Assembly (NCBI GenBank): GCA_963770915.1
Contig: CAVYRG010000001.1
Span: 2,666,001 to 2,730,000 of the forward strand
Direction: 5' to 3'
DNA: 64,000 nt
Origin: PALSA-270 sp963770915
GTDB taxonomy: Bacteria; Acidobacteriota; Terriglobia; Terriglobales; Acidobacteriaceae
Part shown: positions 1-7,377 of the stretch, piece after piece
How positions within the stretch are numbered: position 1 is the stretch's first letter
Layout of the letters: each line of letters starts with the position of its first letter
Translations under genes and position numbers: made by a program
Notes under the pieces: generated by a model
The model's database searches: none
The model's input: the letters and a program-made list of their open reading frames with translations, nothing else
Told to the model about the DNA's origin: nothing

Positions 1-2
1 GA

Positions 3-335
3 GTGTTGGCGCTTGTGGTGGGCTTCACGGATCGCGCGGCTTTTTCCAGCCCCAGGGCAGTGGTCGTTATCGCCGCAGTAGGAGCGGTGGCCGTCCTGCT
101 GCAATTGCGTTTTCGCAACCGCAACACGGCTAACGTAGTTCGCCCGCCGGTGTGGCTGAACGTGTTGGGCATCGGATTCGCTTTGGCTGCCCTGTTTGCC
201 GATCATCTTCACTTCAGCGCAGACCTCGGCCAACTGATGGCTCTCTGTGCGGTTGGGAGTTTCGCCATCAGCAGCGCAGTCATCCTGCACGCCTTCCGTA
301 AAGAAAGAATCATTCCGAAAAGCGATTCCGAGTAG
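3..335 (+). CDS. Small integral membrane protein, possibly 5'-truncated
   Basis: A 110-residue frame opening with GTG two bases from the window edge, so the true start may lie outside. Three hydrophobic stretches are visible at about residues 18-35, 51-70 and 75-97, separated by short charged loops, and the tail is charged (RKERIIPKSDSE). No catalytic motif or known family is recognised. It ends 5 bp from the stop of the convergent PilZ gene. Function unknown; the membrane location is the only supported statement. Confidence 0.6.
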   Translation: MLALVVGFTDRAAFSSPRAVVVIAAVGAVAVLLQLRFRNRNTANVVRPPVWLNVLGIGFALAALFADHLHFSADLGQLMALCAVGSFAISSAVILHAFRKERIIPKSDSE

Positions 336-339
336 AATT

Positions 340-1005
340 TTATCTTTTCGTTTCTGAGGATTTCCCAGCGGCCGCAGGGAGAGAACGCACTTGACGGCTC
401 GCACTCGCCAGAACGGCGAGGTAATGATTGACTTCGATAGCAGGAACTTGCCCGGTGTGCTGCGGGATTCGCTCTTCCAGTTCCCTCCAACCTCTTTGCC
501 ACTGCCACCACATCAAGAGGCCAGCCAAAGCGAGCGCGCCTGCAGCCATCCACCAGAGACGGCGACGAGAGGAGACACTTCCTTTATCCGAAAGATAGCT
601 TGAAGCGTCGGGCTGGGAGCGCGCGGAGTCAACTTTGGCAGCGCCGGAAGGACTTGTCTGGAGCTTTTGCCGTGCCCACTCGCGAATGACGGCCTGCTGA
701 TGACGCGTCAGTTCCGTGAACTCGAACCCGCAGCGCAACGGAGAGTGATGCCGCACGATGGCTTTCGTCTGCAAGCCCAGGCCAAGGTCGGGCAGGAGGA
801 ATTCAACGCCCACCCGATCGGTTAGGTGCACTTCTCCGCCCAGCACGACCGCGATGCCACCTTCACCAAGATCCACGGAACGGCCCGGGATGCTGTAGGC
901 AGTCCCGGAGCGCAAGACTGTCACCCGAACCGGAACCGTTAAGGGACAGCGTGGCGCCCGCCGGCGCGCGAATGCCCGCAGCGGAGCCCGCCCTGGCGTA
1001 CTCAT
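340..1005 (-). CDS. PilZ-domain protein with C-terminal membrane anchor
   Basis: 221 residues. The N-terminal half is a PilZ domain, the fold that binds cyclic di-GMP: the RxxxR arm is R15-x3-R19 and the second motif, usually D/N-x-S-x-x-G, reads D45-L-G-E-G-G50, so the Ser is replaced by Gly. That change could weaken nucleotide binding. A linker follows, then one transmembrane helix near residues 148-168 (rich in Trp) and a short outer tail. The start is preceded by a GGAAAGTGAAG ribosome-binding stretch. A perfect 16-bp palindrome lies about 107 bp upstream. Role in motility or surface signalling is inferred from the family. Confidence 0.85.
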   Translation of the reverse strand: MSTPGRAPLRAFARRRAPRCPLTVPVRVTVLRSGTAYSIPGRSVDLGEGGIAVVLGGEVHLTDRVGVEFLLPDLGLGLQTKAIVRHHSPLRCGFEFTELTRHQQAVIREWARQKLQTSPSGAAKVDSARSQPDASSYLSDKGSVSSRRRLWWMAAGALALAGLLMWWQWQRGWRELEERIPQHTGQVPAIEVNHYLAVLASASRQVRSLPAAAGKSSETKR

Positions 1006-1111
1006 AGCTTCACTTTCCGCGTTTGAATCGAAAAACGCTGGCTAGCCGCCTGTTTACATGCAGGCAGGCCGAAAACCCAAGCCACAGTCTAGGGATTAGG
1101 CGGAGAGTATA

Positions 1112-1127
1112 GCACCAATATTGGTGC
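1112..1127. promoter_or_regulatory. Perfect palindrome GCACCAATATTGGTGC (operator / NtrC-like box)
   Basis: Sixteen bases read identically on both strands. On the minus strand it abuts TATACT, a good -10 hexamer for the PilZ gene, so a bound protein would overlap that promoter. The sequence also resembles enterobacterial NtrC boxes (GCAC-N7-GTGC type). Another GGTGCAAAA half-site occurs near 1181-1189. No clear sigma-54 -24/-12 element was found. Confidence 0.5.
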
Positions 1128-1316
1128 AAAGTGGACGACTACTTGCGGCTAAAGGTACGTAGCCGGTAACTGTCAGGAAGTGGTGCAAAATCAATCAAGT
1201 AGGAGGGAAACCGGCCGCATAGCCCACCAGGATCGGTATCTGGCCAGGTAAAAGCATCCTAGGACTCAGTAAACGTACTCATCCCAAGACCCAAACAGAC
1301 CGTTCTATCGCGGCAA

Positions 1317-1577
1317 TTAGGGCCATCGCTTGGCAGTATCTTCCCAGCCTGCCGCCCTCGCTGGCTGAGGAGTGCCTGCATTCACCGCCGTCTGCGGAAT
1401 GCGGATTGGCTGCTGCGCGGTGGCGCTCGCCAGCGTGGGCTTGTTATGGTCAATGTCGCCACCCAGCTCCTTATCGTCCGAGAGGAGCGGGGCTGCAACT
1501 CGCAGCGCTTCCACTTCCTTTTCCAGTCTGGTGAGTTCGAGTTCTTTCTGCCTCAGAACCTCGTAAACATTCTTCAT
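1317..1577 (-). CDS. Small coiled-coil protein, Acidobacteriota type
   Basis: 86 residues. The first 30 residues form a charged amphipathic helix (VLRQKELELTRLEKEVEALR) with heptad spacing of Leu and Val; the rest is polar and probably disordered. I recall similar short proteins from Acidobacteriota genomes, always uncharacterised. A strong sigma-70-like promoter sits 46-74 bp upstream, which supports real expression. No function can be assigned. Confidence 0.75.
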   Translation of the reverse strand: MKNVYEVLRQKELELTRLEKEVEALRVAAPLLSDDKELGGDIDHNKPTLASATAQQPIRIPQTAVNAGTPQPARAAGWEDTAKRWP

Positions 1578-1622
1578 ATCGTCGGTACCTGCGAAAACCC
1601 CTGAAAGTAATGGATTACCCGC

Positions 1623-1651
1623 ACTTTATGCAGCCGTTAGGTTTTTGTCAA
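1623..1651 (-). promoter_or_regulatory. Sigma-70-type promoter of the coiled-coil gene
   Basis: On the minus strand TTGACA (1646-1651) is separated by exactly 17 bp from TAAAGT (1623-1628). It points at the gene starting at 1577 and would leave a leader of roughly 40 nt. The -35 matches consensus 6/6. Confidence 0.75.
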
Positions 1652-1937
1652 GGGATTATGTTCCCGGTTTCACCGACTCAACCAGCCGGAATCGGCTGTT
1701 CGTGGCTTGGTTGCTTTGGAACATTCCCTACACAGCAGATTTTACAAAATCCAGCCCTCACTTTTGTGAATCCTAGCGTCTAAGTACCTAAGTTCGGTCC
1801 CGCCCCGGTTCTTTTCCGTGGACGGGACGTTCGGCCCTTCGGTGCATGTGGAGGCTATCCCGGAGTCTTACGTTACAAGACTCAGGCGGCGGTCCATCCG
1901 GAAGGGACAAGAACTGCTGGGGGCAGGGAGGCGGTCT

Positions 1938-2468
1938 ATGGGAAGTGAGCGGGGAGAACGCAATGGAGCTGTGAAAGACCCTTTCCCCGGCCGAAACGAC
2001 GCCCATGTTCAGCAAGTTGTCAGAGTCGCTAGCGACGAACTGAAACAACTCATGCTCCGTCGCGCCGAGATCATGAAACGCATCGGCACCGTCAAGCAGA
2101 CGATTGTTGGACTGGCGAACCTATTTGGCGACGATGTCCTGACCGAGGATTTGCTGGAGTTGGTAGACCGGAAGACCGGCGGCCGCCAGCCGGGATTCAC
2201 CAAGGCCTGCCGCGCGGTGCTGATGGAGGCCGACCGGCCTTTGGGAGCGCGCGAGGTATGTGAACAGATCCAACAGCGCCTGGCCCCAGTGCTCCTCAGG
2301 CACAAAGATCCACTCGCCTCAGTTACCACCGTTCTCAATCGCTTGGTGGAATACGGCGAAGCCAAAGCCGTGGTGCGCGAGAACGGACGGCGCGCCTGGG
2401 AATGGATCGCTGACCCCGTTGCAAGCGATTTAAGCCATCTCCCCGAGGAAGAGGGCTCGCTTCCCTGA
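1938..2468 (+). CDS. Putative winged-helix-like regulator
   Basis: 176 residues from ATG 1938, chosen because GGGAGG lies 6 bp upstream; an in-frame start at 1818 is possible but has no such site. Residues about 20-60 are helical and charged. The C-terminal half (PGFTKACRAVLMEADRPLGA onward, to the AWEWI end) has the pattern of a winged helix with a small hairpin, as in many short regulatory proteins of Acidobacteriota. DNA binding is inferred from the fold pattern only. It faces the ABC operon convergently. Confidence 0.6.
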   Translation: MGSERGERNGAVKDPFPGRNDAHVQQVVRVASDELKQLMLRRAEIMKRIGTVKQTIVGLANLFGDDVLTEDLLELVDRKTGGRQPGFTKACRAVLMEADRPLGAREVCEQIQQRLAPVLLRHKDPLASVTTVLNRLVEYGEAKAVVRENGRRAWEWIADPVASDLSHLPEEEGSLP

Positions 2469-2512
2469 GGTAACGCTTCCTAAATCCAGTATCCGCAACG
2501 ACCGTGCCCAAT

Positions 2513-3223
2513 CTACGCGGGCAGCAGCATACCCTTCTCCAGATGTCGTGTTACGTGCGCATAAGAAGCTGCGTGCGGATCGTGCGTCACCATTATGACC
2601 GTCTTGTGAAAGTCTTCATTCAGGCGCTTCAAAATCTCCAGCACTTCCGTGGCGGAATGGCTGTCCAGATCGCCGGTAGGTTCGTCGGCGAGCAATAACG
2701 TCGGATCGCTCACGATGGCTCGCGCGATGGCAACCCGCTGTTCCTGCCCACCGGAAAGCTGCTTGGGTAGATGATTGACGCGCTCCTCCAGTCCCACCAG
2801 CTTCAGCGCCGTCATAACGTGATCGCGGCGTTGCTGTGAGTTGAGTTTCGTGAGCAGCAGAGGCAGTTCCACGTTCTCAAAAGCCGTGAGCACAGGGATC
2901 AGGTTGAAGGTTTGGAACACATAGCCGATATGGGTATTCCGCCAGCGCGCCGACTGCGAATCGCTGAAGCGGAAGACGTTCTCACCCAGCACCAGCAACT
3001 CGCCTGCGGTCGGGCGGTCGATCGCCGCGATCATGTTCAGCAAGGTCGTCTTGCCGGAGCCTGACGGGCCCATCAGCGCCAGGAACTCGCCGCCGGCGAT
3101 CTCGATGGAAACATCATCGAGAGCCTTCACTTCAAAAGCATCGCGCTTGAAAATCTTGCTGACATTACGCACCTGCACGACTTTAGTCTGGGTTGCGACG
3201 TTGGAGGCGGTAGCTGTGCTCAT
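2513..3223 (-). CDS. ABC transporter ATP-binding protein (MacB/LolD-like)
   Basis: 236 residues, the usual size of a stand-alone ATPase of the MacB/LolD family. Walker A is GPSGSGKT, the signature is LSGGQEQR, Walker B is LLLADEPTGDLD, and the H-loop is VTHD. The Q-loop is VFQTFNLIP. It energises the two FtsX-like permeases encoded upstream in the same minus-strand operon and overlaps the adaptor gene by 4 bp, so the four genes are very likely co-translated. Such systems move substrates across the envelope by mechanotransmission. The substrate is not evident. Confidence 0.93.
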   Translation of the reverse strand: MSTATASNVATQTKVVQVRNVSKIFKRDAFEVKALDDVSIEIAGGEFLALMGPSGSGKTTLLNMIAAIDRPTAGELLVLGENVFRFSDSQSARWRNTHIGYVFQTFNLIPVLTAFENVELPLLLTKLNSQQRRDHVMTALKLVGLEERVNHLPKQLSGGQEQRVAIARAIVSDPTLLLADEPTGDLDSHSATEVLEILKRLNEDFHKTVIMVTHDPHAASYAHVTRHLEKGMLLPA

Positions 3224-4581
3224 GACTGTCCTTTGATCTTGATTTTGTCTCCGTCTTTCAAATTCGGCGGGGCGGAGGTAATCACATCCTCGCCGCCCAC
3301 TAGCCCGCTCACTAAAACTCCGCCGTTGCGCTGGGCGACTATCTGCACCGTCCGCATGATCGCCTTGCCGTTGAAGGCGATAAAGACTACCCTCTGGCCG
3401 TTTTGGTCGCGGATGGCTGCGGTAGGAACGAAAACACCCGCCGGCTCGGCGCCGGACTTGGGAGTCTCGTTCGCTAAGAACTTCACCGTCGTGTTCATCT
3501 CCGGCCGCAGGTAAGAATCCGGATTCAGAATCTGCACCTTCACTTCGACCGTGGCTTTCTGACGATTGGCTTCCGGTGACATTTCCGCAATCACGCCGTT
3601 GTACTTGCGATCGGGAAACGCATCCACCGTAACGACGGCTTTTTCGTGGGGGCTGAGTTTGGCGAAGTCGTCCTGCGCAATGTCGAGGTCGGCCTGCAGG
3701 TCGTTGAGATTGGCGAGCGCCACGACTTCCCCTTGCGGGCCACCCTCCGCACCGCTGGCAAACATTGAAGTAACGAGTTCGCCTTTCTCCGCCGTGCGTT
3801 CCAGAATCGTGCCGCTCACTGGGGCCTTGATCAAAGTGGCGTCGAGCTGGGACTTGGCATATGCCTCCTGCCCTTCCGCCTGGGTCATGGCACCCTTGGC
3901 CCGGGCGATTTCTTCCGTCCGCGGACCAATCCTGGCAAGTTCAAACGCCTTTTGCAGGGAGTTCACCCGCTGCTGATCGGCTTGAAACTTGGCGGTGGCG
4001 TCGTCGAGCGCCTGCCGCGCGACGACTCCTTGCTTGAAAAGATCTTGCGTGCGATCCAGCGTGAGTTTGTCATCGGCCAGCGTAGCGCGGACTTCATCCA
4101 GATTATGCTGCGCCTGCTGGATCTCCTGCGGCCTCGAACCGTTCTTCAGCTCTTCGTAGTATGCGCGCGCGCTCTCGGCCGCGCCGTGAGCCTCCTGATA
4201 TTGCGCGCGAAATTCGTCATCTTCGAGGCGCACCAGAACTTGGCCTTCCTTAACTTTGTCGCCTTTCTCCACGCCGATCCAAGCCACGCGTCCGGTGACT
4301 TTCGAGTTCACGTTGATCTTGTGATGCGGAATGATGTAGCCGGTGGCGGAGAGCACAATCCCGCCTTCATCGCTGCTCTCCGCGGTTGCGCGGGTGACCT
4401 CCACTTGCGGAGCATCGGAGGCGAGCATGCGGTAAGCAAAAGCGGAGATGCCGAGAAGAACCACCGCTGCGACTCCAACAATAATGAAGCGGCGAGCCCA
4501 TGCGGGCGGTTCGCCATCGCCGCGCGCCGAACGGTCAATGCGCAGGTTCTGCAGATCGTTGTGCTTAGTGTCAATCGCCAT
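3220..4581 (-). CDS. Periplasmic adaptor (HlyD/MacA family)
   Basis: 453 residues. A cytoplasmic N-terminus of about 30 residues leads into a single membrane helix (FIIVGVAAVVLLGISAFAYR). A lipoyl-like half follows, then a long alpha-helical hairpin rich in Gln, Glu and Ala (about 140-240), the second lipoyl half (APVSGTILERTAEKGELV) and beta-barrel regions. This is the MacA/HlyD membrane-fusion architecture. It sits between the ATPase and the permeases of the operon and should bridge the inner-membrane complex to an outer-membrane channel, which is not encoded nearby. Confidence 0.92.
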   Translation of the reverse strand: MAIDTKHNDLQNLRIDRSARGDGEPPAWARRFIIVGVAAVVLLGISAFAYRMLASDAPQVEVTRATAESSDEGGIVLSATGYIIPHHKINVNSKVTGRVAWIGVEKGDKVKEGQVLVRLEDDEFRAQYQEAHGAAESARAYYEELKNGSRPQEIQQAQHNLDEVRATLADDKLTLDRTQDLFKQGVVARQALDDATAKFQADQQRVNSLQKAFELARIGPRTEEIARAKGAMTQAEGQEAYAKSQLDATLIKAPVSGTILERTAEKGELVTSMFASGAEGGPQGEVVALANLNDLQADLDIAQDDFAKLSPHEKAVVTVDAFPDRKYNGVIAEMSPEANRQKATVEVKVQILNPDSYLRPEMNTTVKFLANETPKSGAEPAGVFVPTAAIRDQNGQRVVFIAFNGKAIMRTVQIVAQRNGGVLVSGLVGGEDVITSAPPNLKDGDKIKIKGQS

Positions 4582-4608
4582 ATATCTAGTTGTATAGCGC
4601 TGCGTATC

Positions 4609-5772
4609 TCAGTCGCGGAGAGACGCCAAAATCTCCCGGCGCGAGGCGTGCCAGGCCGGCGCGATTCCGCCAAAGACGCCCATGAGCAAAGCAAACAGAA
4701 TCGCCGCCCCGATTACGCCCGGCGTCATGCGCAGCGCAAACACCACCTCGCTGAACGTGACCTGGTTCTGGGTTCCGGTGGTCATCCCATTGAAGGGCAG
4801 CATCAACAGGATGCCAATTACCGCGCCCAGCAGCGACAGCAGCAGCGATTCCAGGACAAACGATGTCAGGATGCTCGGCCGCGAAAATCCGATTACCCGC
4901 AAAGTGGCGATCTCGCGGGAGCGATAGGCCACGGCCGCGTACATCGTATTCATGGCGGCAAAGCTCGAGCCAATCGCCATGATGATGGCCACGAACCAAC
5001 CGATGAACTTGATGACATTACCGGAACTGGTTTGCTTGGCGTAGTAATCGGTCTCCAGCGTGCCGTCGAGTTTCAGGCGCGGATCGTCGCTCACCCGGTG
5101 CACCAGTGCCGCCGCGGAAACTGGATCGGTGGCTCGCAGGTAGGCCGAGCCAAACGCTCCTTGGCGGTCAAAGTCGGACGCCATCTGATTCACGTCGCCC
5201 CAGATTTCCGATTCATAAGCGGAGCCGCCGGCGTCGAAGACCCCCACCACCTGCCACGCTCCTTTGCCGAAATGCAGGCTGTCGCCAACCTTGGTATTGG
5301 AAAAGCGCTTGTGGATCGACTCGCTGACCACTACTTCGCGCTGGCCCGGGGTGAACCATCGCCCCTCCACGAGCTTTACATTCCGGCGAAGCTCCAGGCC
5401 ATCGGGCATCATGCCGCGCACCGTGACATTGGTTTCGCCGCTGCCGTCTTTGCGCGGCAATACGATCACCACCACCCATTCTCCAGAAACCATCGGGTCA
5501 CCGTGGCTATCCTTGGCAATCCCAGGAAGGGTTTTCAGCACGGGTAGGGCGGTCGCATCGAAGCCTCCGGAAAGCTCGGCGTTCGAACCCTTGCGCATGA
5601 CCAGCACGTTGAGCGGATCGCCACTAGTGACGAAAGCGCGCTGCAGCCCAGCCAGCAGGGCCATCAGAAAGATGGCCGTCGTAACCGTCAGCGCGATGCC
5701 GAGCGCGGTCATGATGGTCAGGCCCTTGCGCAGCTTCAAGTTCCGGATGTTGTAACGAATGGGGATTGCCAT
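4609..5772 (-). CDS. ABC transporter permease, FtsX/MacB type (1)
   Basis: 387 residues. One N-terminal membrane helix (TIMTALGIALTVTTAIFLMA), a periplasmic MacB-PCD-like domain, then three C-terminal helices near residues 262-287, 308-331 and 350-375, the last followed by the motif PAWHASRREILASLRD. This is the canonical four-helix FtsX/MacB permease. The gene lies 6 bp downstream of a second permease and 27 bp upstream of the adaptor, so the two permeases probably form a heterodimer. Confidence 0.9.
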   Translation of the reverse strand: MAIPIRYNIRNLKLRKGLTIMTALGIALTVTTAIFLMALLAGLQRAFVTSGDPLNVLVMRKGSNAELSGGFDATALPVLKTLPGIAKDSHGDPMVSGEWVVVIVLPRKDGSGETNVTVRGMMPDGLELRRNVKLVEGRWFTPGQREVVVSESIHKRFSNTKVGDSLHFGKGAWQVVGVFDAGGSAYESEIWGDVNQMASDFDRQGAFGSAYLRATDPVSAAALVHRVSDDPRLKLDGTLETDYYAKQTSSGNVIKFIGWFVAIIMAIGSSFAAMNTMYAAVAYRSREIATLRVIGFSRPSILTSFVLESLLLSLLGAVIGILLMLPFNGMTTGTQNQVTFSEVVFALRMTPGVIGAAILFALLMGVFGGIAPAWHASRREILASLRD

Positions 5773-5778
5773 GATTCT

Positions 5779-6930
5779 CTATCCAATGTGGCGCAAGCCA
5801 TCCACGATGCCGATGTTCGAGGCGTGATACGACGGGATGATGGCGCTGAGAAACCCCACCAACGCTGCAACCAGCCATGCGACCACCATGGTGGCGGGTT
5901 GCACTTTGAGGGCGTCGCCGAAAAACCCGCCCGCTGCTTTGGCCATGCCTCCACCTAGGACAAATCCGGCCAGCGAACCTAGAATGCCCCCCGCCAGCGA
6001 GAGTGTTACCGCCTCACCTACAAAGAGAGAAAGAATCGTCCGGCGGGTGAACCCTAGCGTCTTGAGGACCGCCACTTCCCTCGTGCGCTCGCGAATCGAC
6101 ATCGCCATGGTGTTGGCCGAAACCAGCAGAATCGCAAATACCACCGCCGAGCAGATACTGAGAATGAACGCCTTCACGTTGCCCAGCATGGCCACAAAGC
6201 CCAACTGGAATGACTTTTCCGTCTCGGTTTTGGTAGGCTGCGGCGAATTGCGGAATAAGTCGTCGACCTCGGGGCCAATCTTGGCTACGTCCTGCGGAGA
6301 CTTCGCCAGGATGGCAAAGAAGCCCGTCCGGCCATTCAGATAGGAAACTGCCTCTTCCACGTATTTCTGGTTGTAGTAGAGCGAATTTGTGGCCTGATCC
6401 GGAGTGTAGATGCCGCGGATGGTCAGGTCCAGGTCCACCGGAAATGTAGCGCCCTGAATAATGATGTGGTCGCCGACCTTCCAACCGTATTTCTGCGCCA
6501 GACTCGGATCGACAATAGCTCCCGCGCGATCTTTCTGCCAAGCCTCGAGTTGATCGGGAGGAATTTTCCAATCCTTATATACCTTAAAAAACTCTTCGGG
6601 GTCGGTGCCGAACTGCGCGAAGAAATTTTGCGATTGGTTGGGGTCTTTATAGTTGCCGCCAAACCAGTTCATCGGGACCACTTGGGCTACTCCAGGCAGC
6701 GCGCGAATTTTTTCCCGGTAGTAGGCTGGCATCGTGAAAGTCAGCGAAACCTTGTGCCGGGTGATCAAGCGCAAGGCCGACTCCTGGCTTCCACTGTCGA
6801 CATAGAAACTCTTCCAGATCGACATCATCATGGTCAGCAGCAACAGCGAAAACCCCACGCTCAGCACGGTCAAAATGCTGCGCCGCTTATTGCGAAAGGC
6901 GTTTTTGCTGACGAATCGGGTTAGGGTCAT
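5779..6930 (-). CDS. ABC transporter permease, FtsX/MacB type (2)
   Basis: 383 residues from ATG 6930; a longer frame reaches 7137, but AGGAG lies about 10 bp before 6930 and the N-terminal motif (LTRFVSKNAFRNKRRSILTV) is where permeases of this family start. Architecture as for its neighbour: N-terminal helix, periplasmic domain, three C-terminal helices, and the ending PSYHASNIGIVDGLRHIG. First gene of the operon permease-permease-adaptor-ATPase. The cargo is unknown; macrolide, peptide or lipoprotein transport are the family precedents. Confidence 0.9.
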   Translation of the reverse strand: MTLTRFVSKNAFRNKRRSILTVLSVGFSLLLLTMMMSIWKSFYVDSGSQESALRLITRHKVSLTFTMPAYYREKIRALPGVAQVVPMNWFGGNYKDPNQSQNFFAQFGTDPEEFFKVYKDWKIPPDQLEAWQKDRAGAIVDPSLAQKYGWKVGDHIIIQGATFPVDLDLTIRGIYTPDQATNSLYYNQKYVEEAVSYLNGRTGFFAILAKSPQDVAKIGPEVDDLFRNSPQPTKTETEKSFQLGFVAMLGNVKAFILSICSAVVFAILLVSANTMAMSIRERTREVAVLKTLGFTRRTILSLFVGEAVTLSLAGGILGSLAGFVLGGGMAKAAGGFFGDALKVQPATMVVAWLVAALVGFLSAIIPSYHASNIGIVDGLRHIG

Positions 6931-7377
6931 GCCAAAAGCTCCTGGGAGGACTGAGGCGAGCCAACTGGAAGCCGACGCACAAAGGATAGTCGATTCCAAC
7001 CGGCCCCACAACCGGCGGCAAGCTTCGCCGAACGCTTCTCGCAACGGTTCACACGCCGTGAACCTCGCAACAATCGCGATTATCCAATTGGACGCGAATC
7101 CCCGCCAGTGGATATCGTCACGCGGGCCGGATGACAAATGTCACGCGTGTTCATCGCCGGGAAAGATGCGGCCCCCAAGCGAGACTGCGATTCAGCGAAC
7201 TCGTAAACTCCAGGCCCGCAGCATGTTAGGGCCCTCCTCCGCGTGACCTTCGTAACTCCACCCGCACGGCATCCGGCGCTATTCTTAGTTCACCCTCCTC
7301 TAGATCCTATCGGACTGTTTTGCCGTGGCGCATTCGGTCTCAAGCTTGGTTGAACCCTGGTCGAGGTTAAGGTAGAA

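Noticed and set aside
3952..5547. A 531-residue plus-strand open frame
   Set aside because: It is antisense to the adaptor and permease genes, is full of Arg/His-rich low-complexity text, and has no recognisable domain. High GC makes such shadow frames common.
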